Shown: positions 11,217-24,486, counted from the first letter of the stretch. The stretch: 64,000 nucleotides of DNA from Beverwykella pulmonaria (GCA_001599595.1 BCHH01000007.1:2312719-2376718); one strand, 5' to 3'. The notes: a model not told the origin generated them from the letters alone. Translations and numbers: made by a program.

Positions 11217-12750
11217 ATGAGCAACGCCGACCTCTACAACGCCATGACGCCCCCCGCATACACACAATCTGTCGCCGGATCTGATTCCCCAATCCCAGCA
11301 CAAACCCAAACCTACCCTGCAGAGAAAGTCGGCACACCAGCCTACTCCGATGCCCCTGAATCTCCAAGAACTCTACGTGCTGAATCTCCTCCTTATGCGG
11401 GGCCGTCGGCGCCAGATTATACGGCCCAGCTTCCCCATGGCTACTTCACGGACGTAAGTAACGACGCAGCGCTCGCATATGTGCGGAGATGCAGTATTCT
11501 TCCCGATCGACCTGCTGTGTGGCTTGTAAAGAGGAAGGAATTTGCGTTGAGTTCGCTGGCGGCGGCGGTGTTGTGTCGGGAGGGGTTAGTGAGGAGTAAG
11601 GATCTTGTGCTGTAAGTATACCCCCAGCCTCCATTCAATTGAGACATGTGTTGAGATCACAGCTAATGAGAAACGGATAGTGTATCACAGCATTCTGGGG
11701 CTAAACGCGACCCCACAGACCCATTATCCGCCGTGGCGTTTGCAACGTACGACACAGTCGGCGACGTGATGAATGGACTCATTGCAGGGCCCGTGGAGGC
11801 CTGCCGTCAAGTCACCCCCATGCTGGTCAAGCACGAAGAGAGGCAAAAGGGTCTTCAGACTCCCAACGTGCGCGTCTCTGTGCTACAGGAATCTACACCT
11901 ATAATGCAACAGCGATCAGGGAACGCCGCAGCCCCAGGGGCAAGCACACCAACTGCAGACGGCGCTCCCGCATCGCCTCTCCAATTGCAGCCCGATCACT
12001 GGCAGGGCTGGGAACAACCTAACGTCTGGTCTGACGCCCCACCTTCCCAGCGCCGCAACTCTACGCTCGAAGCTGCCCCCAACGCCGCGAAACAGGTCGC
12101 CATCGGCACTGGCAAAGGTCTTGGACAAATCGTTGGCGCGGGACTCAAGGCACCCATGACGTTCACGCATGGGCTGGCTCGAGGTTTCCATAACGCGCCG
12201 AAGCTGTATGGGGAGGAGGTCAGAGAGTATGAAAATATCACAGACTTGCGAAGTGGGCTCTCTGTTAGCGCGAAGGTATTCAAAGACTCAATCAATACAT
12301 TCTGTACTAGGAAGTAGAACTGATAAAGGGATGCAGGGTTTCGGGCACGGCCTCAGCGACGGCCTAAAAGACTTCTTCGTGAAGCCTATCGAAGGCGCAC
12401 AAAAGGAAGGAGCGAAAGGCTTCGCCAAAGGATGTGGAAAAGGTGTTGGCAATTTAGTTTGTAAACCGTCTGCAGGTATGGCATCCCCCTCCCCCACAAC
12501 CCTCAGGAATACACCCGTTCCACACCAAGATCATTTCTGATAGGTGCTGTGGTTAGGTGCGATCGGCTTAGTTGGCTACTCCTTCGTCGGCGTCTATAAA
12601 CAACTGCAAAGCATCAACTTCTCTGGCAAAGACTCGGCAGGGGATATTGTGAGGTATCAGGGCGAAGAGGAGTACGAACTTGCAAGCAAAGAGCTGAAAT
12701 TGGATATTGTGAATCGGTGGTGTCAGATCATGATGCGGCAGGGCACCTAA
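11217..12750 (+). CDS. GT28/sterol-glucosyltransferase tail-like protein lacking the catalytic domain
   Basis: Exons 11217-11611, 11681-12275 and from 12337 are well supported; the first intron (69 nt) joins KDLVL|VSQHSGAKRDPTDPLSAVAFATYD and the second (61 nt) joins SAK|GFGHGLSDGLKDFFVKPIEG. A last exon from about 12544 reads VLWLGAIGLVGYSFVGVYKQL. The final junction (about 12470-12543) is unresolved because the obvious donor gtatgg gives the wrong phase. The text matches what I know as the C-terminal module of large fungal GT28-type sterol glucosyltransferase-like proteins (SILPDRPAVWLVKR, AGLKAPMTFTHGLARGFHNAPKLYG). No glycosyltransferase domain precedes it; the N-terminus is only a Pro/Ser-rich stretch. 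It may be a genuine short paralogue of membrane-associated function or a broken gene. An alternative in-frame ATG lies at 11133. Confidence 0.65.
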
Positions 12751-14798
12751 GGAACCATTGGAGGGGTATAAGAGGTAGGATATGGGATCTTAAGGCAGAT
12801 ATTCTTTTTTTTCTCCCACAATTTGTTGGGTGTATTCAAAATAGGTTATGACCAGGATCGGAAAGAGTGTACGAGGTCAATGCGCAGGACGCTCGAGCTT
12901 TTCAAGATCGAAGCACGGACTTGTCAAGGGAAAAAGGGTATGAAAAATCTCATGAGGTTCTGCCTACAATGCGAGACTACATGCCGAGACGTATACTAGA
13001 TCCTGGTATAGATAACCTTGTAATTCCACTTACAGATACGAGTCTCAACGCCTGCTGCAGACACTCCCAGCATCCCTCTAGGCAGACACAATCTTCATTC
13101 TTCCTCTCTTCCCTTCCACCTTGTCAAACACAAAGGTTTGCCTTGCATTCGATACCGGCTTTTGAAGCCGGAAGCCTAAACAGAGCACCAATGCACTTTC
13201 ATGGAGCTGAACATGATTGCATAGACGAACGGTACGCGAGACAATTAAAGAGATACGTAATATTTGCGAGCTTCGCCATAGATGCTGCACCAATGAAATC
13301 GAAAGTTAAAGCTAAAATGAACTAGAAGTTCCACCTGAGCAGCCCTAGCAAACATGCATCAGCAGGTACACATATGCCGAATGATGAACCTAAGTGCGCG
13401 AATTGCTCGCACATATTGTGGGTGAGCAAGCCCTGTCGAGTCATCCGCGCAGTATCCAATCTAACGAATGAAAATCAGAAGAAGGGCTGGAGCCTGCAGG
13501 CGGGAGGGCGGCAGGCGGGAGGGAGGCAACAGGGCGACGACGCGTGGTCTATATTTTGCGTTGGGTTGGCGAAGGGGCTGTGAGGCTGTGCCCTTAAAGT
13601 TGTAGCGCCACGACCATATGATGATTGGCTACTTCTAATGGTGGTGTATAGGTTGCCTTTTTAGGCAGTGAGTGATGGATGTGGGTGTTGGAATTTCTAA
13701 TCAAATGGTCCGCAGATCAAAAGGCAAAATCACGGTGACGTCAAATCCCAAAATACTGTAGTGGGGGAGCAAAAACCAACATTTGCTCTTGGGTCGTGGA
13801 TGCGAATTGTGTGCTACAAGCTACGACATGACACGAATGGCGCAATACGGTGCGAACAGGTGGGGGAATCTTGGTAAGGATAAAGATATAGAAACGAAGG
13901 AAAGAAAATCAGAAAGAAGAAAAATCAGCCCAAAAGTCAGAGTACATGATGAACGCCACCGAGAGCCTTGTATATGAAGAAGTGAAAGGAAAGTCTTGAG
14001 CCCGCTCCGCCGTCCATCCGCTGACACACCGGCCAGAAACACCTATGATCCACCGTCTGATATGCAAGTCCTCGGTCCCTATCTAATGCAGTGAAAGCGA
14101 GGAGAAGAAAGAAGAAGAGAACTGAAAGGGAAGAGAAAAGGGCGTGAGTCATGATTTCGATCCCGCTGCCGTTATGAAGGAAAGTGATGACGGGGGGAAG
14201 CGAAATCCAAACGTCAGTAAAGACAGAATAAGAAGCGATATTAGAAGGGGTTAGAGTGCTCTGAATGAAAGCAAAACGCCCGTGATGCTCGATGTTGTGT
14301 CGTTACTGTCTCCCTTGTATGCAGTCGTCGATGTGTCTCCGTCACCCGATGTCCTCGACAATACGCCGTGACCCTGATAAGTGTGCATGCCGTCCTGATA
14401 AGAAAGATGATGATGAAACGTGATAATCCTCAAACGCCGCCTGCCCGGGGGTATTGTGTATGTATGATGCTGGCCAAGCCGGCCTATGAATGCTCCGAGA
14501 GAGTCCCATGTCGACGCCGAGAACGAAAAAGGAAATGGAGATGGGAAAAGAGCGAAAGAAGCAGGGAATTCCATAGAAGCAAGGGAGACGGAAGAGATGT
14601 GTGCGACGCGGCAAGGCACACTCCAAATGCGTGGTGGTGTGGTGGAAAGCGCGCTACACCTGACATGGCTAGGTCGGGTGGATCATGCGCACGTCGAGAA
14701 GATCACCCGATGTGCATCCGCACACCTCCACGCCCGGCAAGGACGCCCCGGCGAGGATGCTCACAACCACCGCACCATAGTCTTTGCTTGCCGCCTTC
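12751..14798. other. Intergenic region 3' of medA
   Basis: No supported gene. A short G-rich direct repeat (gcaggcgggagg twice) sits near 13496-13523, and purine-rich DNA at 14095-14145. Parts are probably the 3' untranslated region of the minus-strand regulator ending at 14799. Confidence 0.4.
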
Positions 14799-17079
14799 TC
14801 ACACCCGCGTTGTGCGCTGATCGTACTGTTGGTATGGGTTATCGCCCTGCATTTGACTTAGGTCTGGTGTCATGTCCGACCGTTGCATTTGCATCGATGG
14901 CGCGCCCGGGCCAACACCCGCCGCTGCTGAGGCGTCCATGTAGGTTCCGTAGTCCCAAGATCCGCGACCTCCTTGAGGGAGCCCTGTTGTGTACTGCGGT
15001 ACCTGGTGATGAGTGGCAGCTCCCCATTGAGTCATACCTTGTCCCGTCGGGCCTCTCTGAGGAACCGATATGCTCTGGCCAGGTGATCCTTCCAGGCCTG
15101 CTGATGCCCTGGGATTTGGGGAAAGGCTTGTGGAGGTCATACTTGGTGTGTAGACGGTGGAAGCAGCAGAGCTGGCAACCGATCGCGGTGAGGGATATCG
15201 GTGGGTAGCGCTGGTAGTTTGCGAAATTCCAACAGGCACATAACTGGCCGTCGAGACAGCGGGCAGTGAGCCGGCACCGGCTGTTGAAGAGTAACTCGCA
15301 GACTGAGGAATAGTTAGCTACCTTCGATGCATCACTTGTGTATAACTTACGTATTTGCTGATAATCTTCTTGAGCGCATGGGAGAGTATTTTCCATGGAA
15401 ACACCTTGACGTCCTTTTCGATGTTGCGGGGTTTTGGATTGGGGAAGCCCATAATGACTTTGAAAAACTCCTCGCTGTCCGACTTAGCCTTTGATACCGT
15501 CATAGGACGGAAGCCTTCCAGATTGCGGCGGATGCGATTCTTCTCCTCGACGGTAAACCGGACGTTCACTAGCTGCTCCAGAAGATAGATGGTATCGACG
15601 CTGGTGATGAAGCACTCCTCCTTCTCCTCCCACAAAATGCAACTCACGCAGATGCTGCGCGCTGCACGAGCCTCCAATGTAATTGGAGCAAAGGACGTGG
15701 TTATCGTGCTTCCGTGTTGCGATCGTTCAAACTGCACCAGGCGACGTTTGGCGTTAAATTCTTCCCGGGTCCATCCTTCACTCATCTTGTCCAAATCGCC
15801 TTCGATCTTGAGAACTGCTTTGGCTGGATATATTGAGTATGGGTTGAATGGCTGGCCAGAAGATGCGCCCCCAGATTGCGGAAGGGTCGTGGCTCGAACC
15901 AAGATGGGATTAGAAAGCGCACCCGGCGAGGGCATGACAGATGCTCGGGTTGGCGTAGCGGCTAGAGTGGCCGGGCTGCGATGCGTGTGTGAGAGAGGAG
16001 TGTACTGGTTGTATGTCGGCAGACTCGGCGACATTGGTGGGGGCTTCATGCCTGTCTGCGACATGCCCATACCCGAAGGAACTGCGTAAAGTCCTTTCGG
16101 CGACATCTGAGGAGTGTAACTGGACTGTTTGGTCATGTCGTAGCCACCGGAATAGCCATAGGAGCTCGATAACGATGGCTGGACAGGGAGAGGCGACACA
16201 GAAGCTGCCGAGTATGCTGCGGAGATGGATCGTGGTCTAGCCTGGAGACGCATCGAATTGTTTCGTTTTGCGTCTGCGTAGTCGTTGCCTTCGGCGAACT
16301 CGGTGGTCGAGTATTTGCGCTTCTTCGTAAGCTCGGGAGATGGCTGGTATGTCAGGTCTGGAGACATATCCAAGAAGGTAAAATTTCCAGCTTCTATATC
16401 ATCGATAACCTTCCTGTCCTTATCCTCCATTCGTATCTTGAGCATCATGGTGGGATTCCATTGGTTGGTTAAAGGGAACGGGGGAACTTCGACGTTGAGG
16501 GCATAGTTGTAGTAGTCGTCCACCTGGTCCACATTCAGCGCTGAGGCAGCGCACTGTTTAGAGCCAAACATGACGAAGATTTTGATCTGGTCTTTGTTAA
16601 TGTCGTATTTGCTCTTCATATGAATCGTAAGTGAGGATCCGGCAGTGCCCTGACACGGTGTTGCATTACTGGTTATCTGCACATTGGAAATGGGATGGGA
16701 AACGGAATGACGAGATCTTGCATCGATAAATGAGGACTCGGGCTGATAGATGCCAGCGGCGCGTGACTCGTACGTCGAACTGGGGATAAAGGGCATGTCT
16801 ACGTTCGCAGGCTCATGGGGTAAACGCGCAGTCGTTTCGGTGTATTGCGAGGCGAACGAAGGCTGTGTAATACTTGAGTAGGTCGGGACCTGATTTGGTC
16901 TTGTGGCTGCGGCGTCTGAAAAGGTGGGTGGTCAGTTACACTTGCTAACAATGCTCACGTGGGCCTTGCTCCGGGACCATCCGACTAGGCTATGCCATCT
17001 TCCCTGCGAACCCCGTCAGATGAGCCGCATGGTACTTACCATAGGCATAAGGTTCCTGGTTCTTGCCGTAACCAGACAT
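14799..17079 (-). CDS. medA: MedA/Acr1/Ren1-type conidiation regulator
   Basis: Three exons: 17079-17040, 16915-15351 and 15302-14799, with introns of 124 and 48 nt; phases agree and the protein is 702 aa. The short first exon encodes MSGYGKNQEPYAY and the join reads AY|DAAATRPN. Residues about 87-200 form an N-terminal conserved region (IFVMFGSKQCAASAL, NQWNPTMMLKIRM). A Ser/Pro/Tyr-rich stretch follows. The strongly conserved block spans about 394-535: GWTREEFNAKRRLVQF, SICVSCILWEEKEECFITS, FTVEEKNRIRRNLEGFRP, VIMGFPNPKPRNIEKDVKVF and LKKIISKY|SASYSSTAGA, which is how I recognise Medusa (Aspergillus MedA, Magnaporthe Acr1, Fusarium Ren1). The C-terminal 165 residues are Gln/Ser/Pro-rich. 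These nuclear proteins control conidiophore development and adhesion or virulence traits. The long gene-free DNA upstream suggests complex regulation. Confidence 0.88.
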
Positions 17080-20000
17080 GGACGACAATTTGGCAGCGAT
17101 GGCAGTCAGAGGGCCACTTCCGAGGCCTTGACTGTACTGCGCCAGTAGCTGCTCCGAGGAAAGAAAATTGTCGCCTACGACAAAGGGCGCTCTGTCGCTA
17201 TCAGGCTGCGGGTACGAATACGTTAGCAGGCAAACTCGAGGGTGTTGGGGGGTTGGAGCGCAGGCAGCAGCAAACTGCCGCAGGGCTGATCGCCCGTAGA
17301 TTCCTTGAGAACTTTCAACATACGAGGGTTAACGCACCTGATAGCTAAGCTCTACGGTGCAGGCCAGCTTGACGGTGTTTCGAGTTTGCTCGTTAGGAGC
17401 AGAGACGTTGTGCTCGTGCCGTTACAATCGCGGACAGGGTCTTGACAGGTCTGTGACAACATGCAAGGGCCCCGCAAGAGTGGAGTGGGTAGTTTGAGCA
17501 GAGGAATAGGCAAGCAAGTCTTGGTGCATGCGGGTGTCGCAGCAGACACGTACCAATAGTGGGCTAAGTCGGGGGTAGCAGGAGATCGGTTTGGCGGGCC
17601 TTGTGACCAGGAAAGATGGCCGATTGTGTCTTCCAAAGACAGGCGATCGAAGTGCTGGGAAAGTCGATTCATCCGGGAATCAAGGAGTCTTTGAATGTCT
17701 GTCTTCCACACAGTGATTTGCGCCTCGCCTAACGTAGCGCAGACCACGACAGTCTCTTTTTGACAGTTTCGGGGCAGAAGAAGCGTGCTATGTCAACAAA
17801 CAAGCATGTATCAGAGCAAAAGCCAGGTCCTGAAATGAGGGTGAGTGACTTGGTATGTGATGTCGCATATTGCGACCCGCATTTCGATGTGCCAGCAATG
17901 TGCCAGACGGGAAGCACTTACATTACAGACAAAGAAGTGCGAGACATGGACTCAGAGCTGGCCAGTGGGTGAGGGTCTGGGCGGCGGGAGCGAAGAGGAC
18001 TATGGAGCTATGGAGCTATGACTGTGGAGACGACGGGAGTTAATACCAAGAGCAGTGGGGGGAATGGGGAGGGTATGAGAGGCGGCGATGCACCCGGCAG
18101 GTTGGGAGGAGTGGGATTGGCGTGCTGATGACGACAAAGCAGATATGCAAGGACTCTAGCAGACTGACCTCTGGGGGAGCTTCGGATGACTCTTAGTGAT
18201 TACCGAGCCCGTCTACCTGGTAGAGTGCAGGGACAGCGTTTGCCTAGCACACACCTTCGGAAGGCAAGCAATCTTACTGTTGCGCTCCACGTCAGTGCCT
18301 GACAGGTCCGACAAGGAAAAGAGGCACGCCTGGCAGGATCGAGCGGCGGGCAGTGACCCTTGTACTTTTTGAGGCTCTGCCAGTTGGCCGAGAATGGCGC
18401 AGTACGAGAACCCGGAAGATACGCAGCAGTCAGCTCAGCTGCACGGCTGCCTTGGCTGTGAATGGCAAAGTGCGGCGGGCACTGAGGCGAGAGAGGGCTC
18501 CAGAGCGCAGAGTGGAGGGCCAAAAGCAACTGAAGCGGCAATTCCAGGTGTCGACGCGAGCGGCCAGGTTCCTGAGATGTTCCTGAGATGGTGGAGCGGG
18601 GAGCTGAGACGTGTGCTGCAATATCAGGGCACGAGAATACAGAGGGCCAGGGCCAAAGCGCTAAGTCACAATCCGTGAGGTGCTGGACGGTGGATGGGGG
18701 ATCTGCAGAGAGGGCCAGAGGGTGACGTTTTGTAGAATTGTGCAAGAATGCTGGGGAAGATGGGATGGGGTGGCAGTGGGTTGAAGTTTGAAGGGTGGCA
18801 GCGAGCTCGGAGAAGTATGCTGGGGCGGGGCGTCAGAGAGAGAGAGAGGTACGCCCCGGGCGCGGCGGAGACAGTGAACATGATATAGGGCCCATGGTGG
18901 CCGTGAGCATCAGCAGCGTCTCCTGTACGATGTTTGCCATGGCGGACGTGGAGAGCTGGGCACGGGGATGGAGAAGTCTCCCTCGTCGGCCAATGCGCCG
19001 CACGCACGGTGCTGCTACGCATCGCGTTGAGGGCGCTGTGTGGAAGGGCAGCTCTGTGGTTGCAGGAAAGGGAGCGGCGGAGGAGTCGCGAGGTGTGGTG
19101 AGCACTGAGCACTGGGATCAAGCAACTGATCGGGCATCTATTCCTGGCGTGGCTTGCATGCAACCTTAAATCGCTATCCCTGTCGACATCTGCGCATCGC
19201 CAAAAGCCACCCCCAGCGGCGCCGCGAGCATCGTCACTTGGTTGCCCTTTGGTCGCCAGGCACGTCGCAGCACGTCGCCGGCACAGAAAGTAGTCAGTGT
19301 TGGAGCTCTGTCTGTCTCGCTGCGGCGTCATTGTGCGCTGGCGATTCCACCGCCAATCTCCCTTCTCCTATCAATCACCCCCTCGTGCGCCCGCCCGCTG
19401 TCGCGCCCGGTCGCTGTTGTTTGGTCTGCCCGTTTCGCGCTCTGGCCTCGTTCTATGGACTTGGTAGCGCCGTTTGGATGGCGTGGAAGTGTGGAAACAT
19501 GGAAGAGGCAACGACATGTCATCCGGCACTTTCCCGGACGGCGGCCCAGCGTCTCTGGGGAGATTCTCTGCAGCACTGCATCCATGGATAGTACTCCAGG
19601 CCCATCGCTGTGGCCGTCTCGTACGCAGCAGCAGGTGGAGTGCGCGAAAAAGCCCTGCGACGTCTACGCCGTCCGGAGGGGAGAGGCAGGATTAGAACGG
19701 GAGCAGCACTACGGCGCGGACAGCTCCTGATGACTTCTCACACTCCAGTCCGTCGACCCCTTGCGCGCCAACGAGCTGCCTCTCACCTCAGGCACGCCAG
19801 CGGCGGCATCCGTGTATTCTTAGAAAGCTGATGCGTATCCCTCAAACGCAGTTGCCCCGAAGGGGAATGCGGCGGCTTGCCTGCGGCTGTGCAGCTCGTA
19901 CGTCAGCCCCGGAAGCAGTGAATTAGCATCCAGCACTCCACCGGACATCCATAAGTTGCTCTTCTTCGAGCGGCGAGCTGCAGCTGAGCCACGGTCACGA

Positions 20001-21400
20001 CGGCCAGGATACCAAATTCATCTTACGCGCGACCTTTCGCAAAAGTCACACACAACTCGGCCGGCTATCAGATCACGCACCCTAGTCGGCCAGCGGGCTG
20101 GTGCAGGCCCGCCGCGCAGGAACCATGATCGCCTGCGTTCTGCCCTTGCACTCGTCGTGCAGAAAATGGTGCAAACGCTTGCCACTGGCGGTGCTGTGTT
20201 TCATCTCCGCATCTTGCATCTAGAGAAAACGTTGCGTTTGCGACCCTGCCCTAGGCCCTGTCAAATCTCCAACGGCTCTTCCTCCGACCGCCTCTGCGGA
20301 CGTCACATCTCAACACCACATCAGCATTCAAAAGCATGTAATCGTCTCGTCTTGGGAGATTCTGCCCGTCCTCGCGCGAGAAATACCTCACCCTGTCTGA
20401 CGCTGCACATGCTCCAGCGCCCACGCTCCAGCGCCGCCCACGCGTGGTCAACAGATCGTCTCTTCGGAGCCTTCGCGCGTCCAACGCATCGTAAGTAACA
20501 GCGCTCCTTCTGATGTTACTCATTTGCTCGCTGTTGCCGTCTTGCTTTTTATCTGCAAGCGTTGCATGTCGTCGGCACCTTGCCAGGACGAGCTATCTGA
20601 TGTTGTAGCCTCCCAAAACGGATTGCCGTGCTCGTTGCACAAGAGCCCATTCCCCTTGCGAGACTCCTGACTTCCCTTCCCTCAGTCCGGCCAAAGCCTT
20701 AACATCGCGCTTCGCGCCGCCCGCGGGCTAACATTCACCTGGTTGTGCATAATTAACCTGATGATTCCACATTGGCTAACAGAGAGCCGCCTCTTAACAA
20801 GCCATGGCTTCATGGCGACATCTTAGCCAGGTGTTTCTCACCACGAGGCTCGCCCGCCATGGCCCCGGGTCCTCCAACACCTACAGCTGAAACGTGCGGT
20901 GTCTTAAACCTCTGCAGCAACCCGTTCACCATGCCCGTGCACTCTGCCGCTAAAGGGGCCAACGAAGGGAATTATATTGGAAGTAATTCACCTTGAATTA
21001 GGAACCCAACCTGTGGGCGGCGGCCGACTGTGGCTCCGTGCTGCCAATGGTAACATTAATCATTTTGTGCTACCTTTGCCAATGGGCGTCCCGACTCGTC
21101 CCTGACTTCTTCGTGTCAATTAGTCTTCTCCTCGGTCGCACAGAGCGAAGTGTTTCCTTTCGTAGTCACATCAACTACACCAAAACGGAGCTTGCCTACC
21201 TCAGTTCTCTTCACATGCCCGAGAGGTACCAGATTCCCTTCGTCAGACCCTCCCAAGCCCGTTGCCAGTGATGGTGTGCCAGCAGAGAATGCCATGGCCT
21301 TCTTTTTTCCTATCCAGCTGACAGTTTTTGGATCGCCATGTATTCTAATAACGCGCACCGGCCCAAGCTCCCACCTCAAATGTGCCCACCAGATCTAATT
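17080..21400. other. Long upstream region of medA, no supported gene
   Basis: About 4.3 kb of fairly GC-rich DNA. Open frames on both strands (for example 18200-18745, 18666-19331, 19956-20498) are rich in Arg, Cys, His and Ser, lack domains, and look like chance products of base composition. A short GA run lies near 18835-18850. Some of this is likely promoter and 5' leader of the developmental regulator. Confidence 0.45.
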
Positions 21401-23951
21401 GATATCGATGAATATAGTCGAGTGTCCACGCTGGCCCCGGAAGACTTGATCACCCTGCACTTTCAACCGCTTTCGATGTAAAGCATAACAAGTCCGTCCC
21501 TACGAACCCGCAGCACTAGTACCAAAACCCTAACCATTTTTCTACCGAACACTTGAATTTCCAATGGGTCTTTCACCATATACCTCAACATCTGTTTGAA
21601 AAGTTAGAAGTTGAAAGGTTTGGGCCGCATTCCAGTCTCGGTTGAAGCTGAGCGCCCCAGGGATCGAGGCTTATAATCACCCCTCTAGGACCTGGTTTCT
21701 GGGCTCTTCTTGCGGCCCGTTACACGAGCGTTGATGTAGCCTCGAGGCAAGCAAGGGCATGCGCCCAAATACCAGGTCATCGAGAAGCCTCATTGGAATG
21801 CCCACAATGGGGGGAGATCGTTCTCTAATGCAGCACTGACATGAGTGACTTGCATATACCACTTTCGATTCCGAGCAACGATTAGTGTCCACGCAACCTC
21901 CCCCTCGATACTTGAACGACACAAATTCCATCCGAAGAAACAACAACCGAAAAGCTAGCCACGACAAGCCTTGAGCATAGCAATCAGCATCCATCGCTCC
22001 TCGTGGAATCGCGATCAGCTCTCTCCCCAGGGGCGTTGGCTTCGTGATTTCATCACCGACGTACGACATCACCAATGGTTACGGTTTCACGTCCCTCGAG
22101 TGAGCTTCCAGTGCTGAGTTTCAGGTTTTCCTTACATTTGTCTCAATCCGTCTTCGATTGCATGAGTTGCCACAGTACGTGGCCTACTTATTTTGCCAAC
22201 ACGTGACGTCCTTGGACGTATTCTGTCAATGGCGTACTTAGGAATGCCCACCTCAATTTCCTACTGATTCGGGTCGACTATTGACCTGAACAAGAAATGA
22301 CAACTCGGTGTTCCGGCCAGGAATTCCGGTCACGACTGACCAGCGTCTTTTTCCTGGATGCGGTTTGCTATCCTGTGACAGTGCACCGTTTTAACATAGT
22401 CCAGTCTCTCGTTCGACACAATCTTCCATTGCCTACCAGTCTGCATTCAGCTCTGAGACTTCTAACTAGTGTCAACACTATGCCAATAGCATACCAGGTG
22501 TTTCAACGTTCTTGGCAGAACAATAACAGGTCAGACAGTCAATCTAATGCGTGAAAATTGAATGGCGTGCCTTGGATCAAAGTCCAGGTGCGGCACCCAT
22601 CAAGTGAGACGCGAATTCCATGATCCGTCGTTCTATTTTACGCACTTACTCCATTCTCAATTTGTCTTTCTTTCAAAAATTCCGTCTTCATAAACTCATT
22701 ATGGTCATGCATGGCGAAAACAATTCGCACTGCGAGCACGGATTCCTCTCTGCAACGCCACCGCCCGAGATGAAATCCTCCTGTTTCGTTTTGCAAGTTT
22801 CACGTCATCTCGTAGGATTCAACTGCCGCCGACCCCGCTTACCAAGTCTTACGCACCATTCCGCTTCCAGAGAATGATTTGCCCCGGGCATTTTGTTTCC
22901 CATGATGCTTAGCCACTTTCACCATTGTTCGGTCATGGCATGACATCAGATCAGATGCTGCAGGGTATTTGTTTCTGTAACATGCTCCACCCAACAACAC
23001 AGAACTCATGAAACAGCTTCGCTCTTGGACGCACATGCTACGATGATGGCCGATCAATCTAATTTTGTTAATGGGCGCCGGTCGTTTCTCATCGTTGACA
23101 TATAACATCAGCACAGAGTCGCTCACATTCAGAGCTTCCTTGTTTTCTAAGTAAGCCCTAGAGTGAATAGTGGGTATTGAACGCGTATCAAACTTGTAAT
23201 ATCCTTGTCTAAATCTAAAAATGCCTCCTTGGTGGACATGGAGATAAGCTTTCAGTTCATTCTGCGTCTCTCAATCCATAATTGGAGTAAAGTTGCCTCT
23301 TATCAATCATGTTTTGCAGTACAAATCTTTTCCCCAGGCGATTCGCTTGCTTCTCGAACGATTTATTACTCTACTGCTGAATTTATTGTATGTTAGAATG
23401 TCTGGGGAGAATGTACATGACAGCCAAGCAATACAATGCCATAATCAATAGGATCTCTACCTTGCAAACATCTACTGTATCTGCTGGCGGACTTTATCCA
23501 ACGTTTACAAGGATCCTCTTAACAGGCCGCTGTTACCTTCTTCCTAAGTGAGAATATGTAGTAGAATCCTACGCTTTTCACGAAGCGGTGTCCCCCTTTA
23601 TCTGATATATTTCTGGGTTTCTGGGATTCATAGTAATAGTACATTGGTAACTTCAAGCTTCTAAATGAGAAAGATTTTGGGAAGTTATTGCGCAATTTCC
23701 TACCGAGGACTTAAACCGTGCATGCACTTTTTTTTTTCACACACTGATACTTATATGGACCCCTACCGCTGTGGACACCTTTCTGGCTTGAGTGCGCACT
23801 GAATGCTTCAAGTCACTACTCTGTCCATAGTTGACGTATTGTGGTAATGGTGTACCTTCTAGCTTCTACGGGCGATCTAATACCTAATACCGTAGCTCTA
23901 TATCTACCGGATCTCATATCCTTCACTTTTTACTATTTGTGGCAATAGCGA

Positions 23952-24136
23952 TGTTGAGAATTAGTCGGCCCTGTAAATCTACGCCGGTAATTTTGCTAAC
24001 GACAGCATTGCGCATGTGGCAGCCTAACGACGTATATAATTACGGTTATTGAGCTAGTATTGTCGATTCACAAGTCAAAGTATTCTTTCTCGTCAGCCTT
24101 GATTTCTTCCAATTATACAGTGCTCGCCGCGCAACA
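23952..24136 (+). mobile_element. Candidate solo LTR (Copia-like), 185 bp
   Basis: The segment begins TGTTGAGAAT and ends GCAACA, so the terminal 5 bases TGTTG/CAACA are inverted repeats as in many LTRs. A TATA-like CGTATATAAT lies 80 bp inside. The flanking five bases (agcga and ggatc) do not match, so no target-site duplication is visible, and no primer-binding site or second LTR was found. The call rests on termini alone. Confidence 0.35.
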
Positions 24137-24240
24137 GGATCTTGTCACAGATCCCGGCGTCATAGGATCACGACTTGAAGCCGTCCATTTGTACAATGAT
24201 CGATGACTTACAAGTATCATCCCATTTCTCTCCTTCAATC

Positions 24241-24296
24241 TTACCACCATCTTCTTACCACCATCTTCTTACCACCATCTTCTTACCACCATCTTC
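24241..24296. repeat. Minisatellite, 14 bp x 4
   Basis: Four perfect head-to-tail copies of TTACCACCATCTTC. Located between the candidate LTR and the broken gene fragment. Confidence 0.95.
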
Positions 24297-24486
24297 TTTG
24301 GATTTACTAGTTGTGAGTTCCAAACATCACCGTATCCCGCAGTGGTTACAAATTCTCAAATTATCCACCAGGCTTAGTTGTAAACAACATGAATGAAGGC
24401 TCTAATGGGGAATACATAGTGGTAGAGCTTGTAGGGGATGATACAGTGTGTATAGGGATTAATAGTCTATTGGGCTAGAGTATTAA

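Larger units (their letters stand above)
21401..24486. other. Gene-poor island, left part
   Basis: AT content rises and no gene can be supported. A frame at 22075-21677 (-) is unrecognised and not trusted. A run of ten T starts near 23731. The candidate LTR and a minisatellite in this stretch are listed separately. Confidence 0.4.

Noticed and set aside
14799..17079. MedA-type gene as part of a velvet-family or secondary-metabolite locus
   Set aside because: The conserved block matches Medusa proteins, not the velvet fold, and no polyketide synthase, NRPS or terpene gene is nearby.
18200..20498. Several open frames of 120-220 codons on both strands upstream of medA
   Set aside because: Composition is dominated by Arg, Ser, Pro, Cys and His as expected of GC-rich noncoding DNA; frames overlap each other on both strands and show no domain or splice pattern.
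21677..22075. 132-codon minus-strand frame
   Set aside because: No family recognised, isolated in a transposon-rich gene-poor stretch with no intron or partner.
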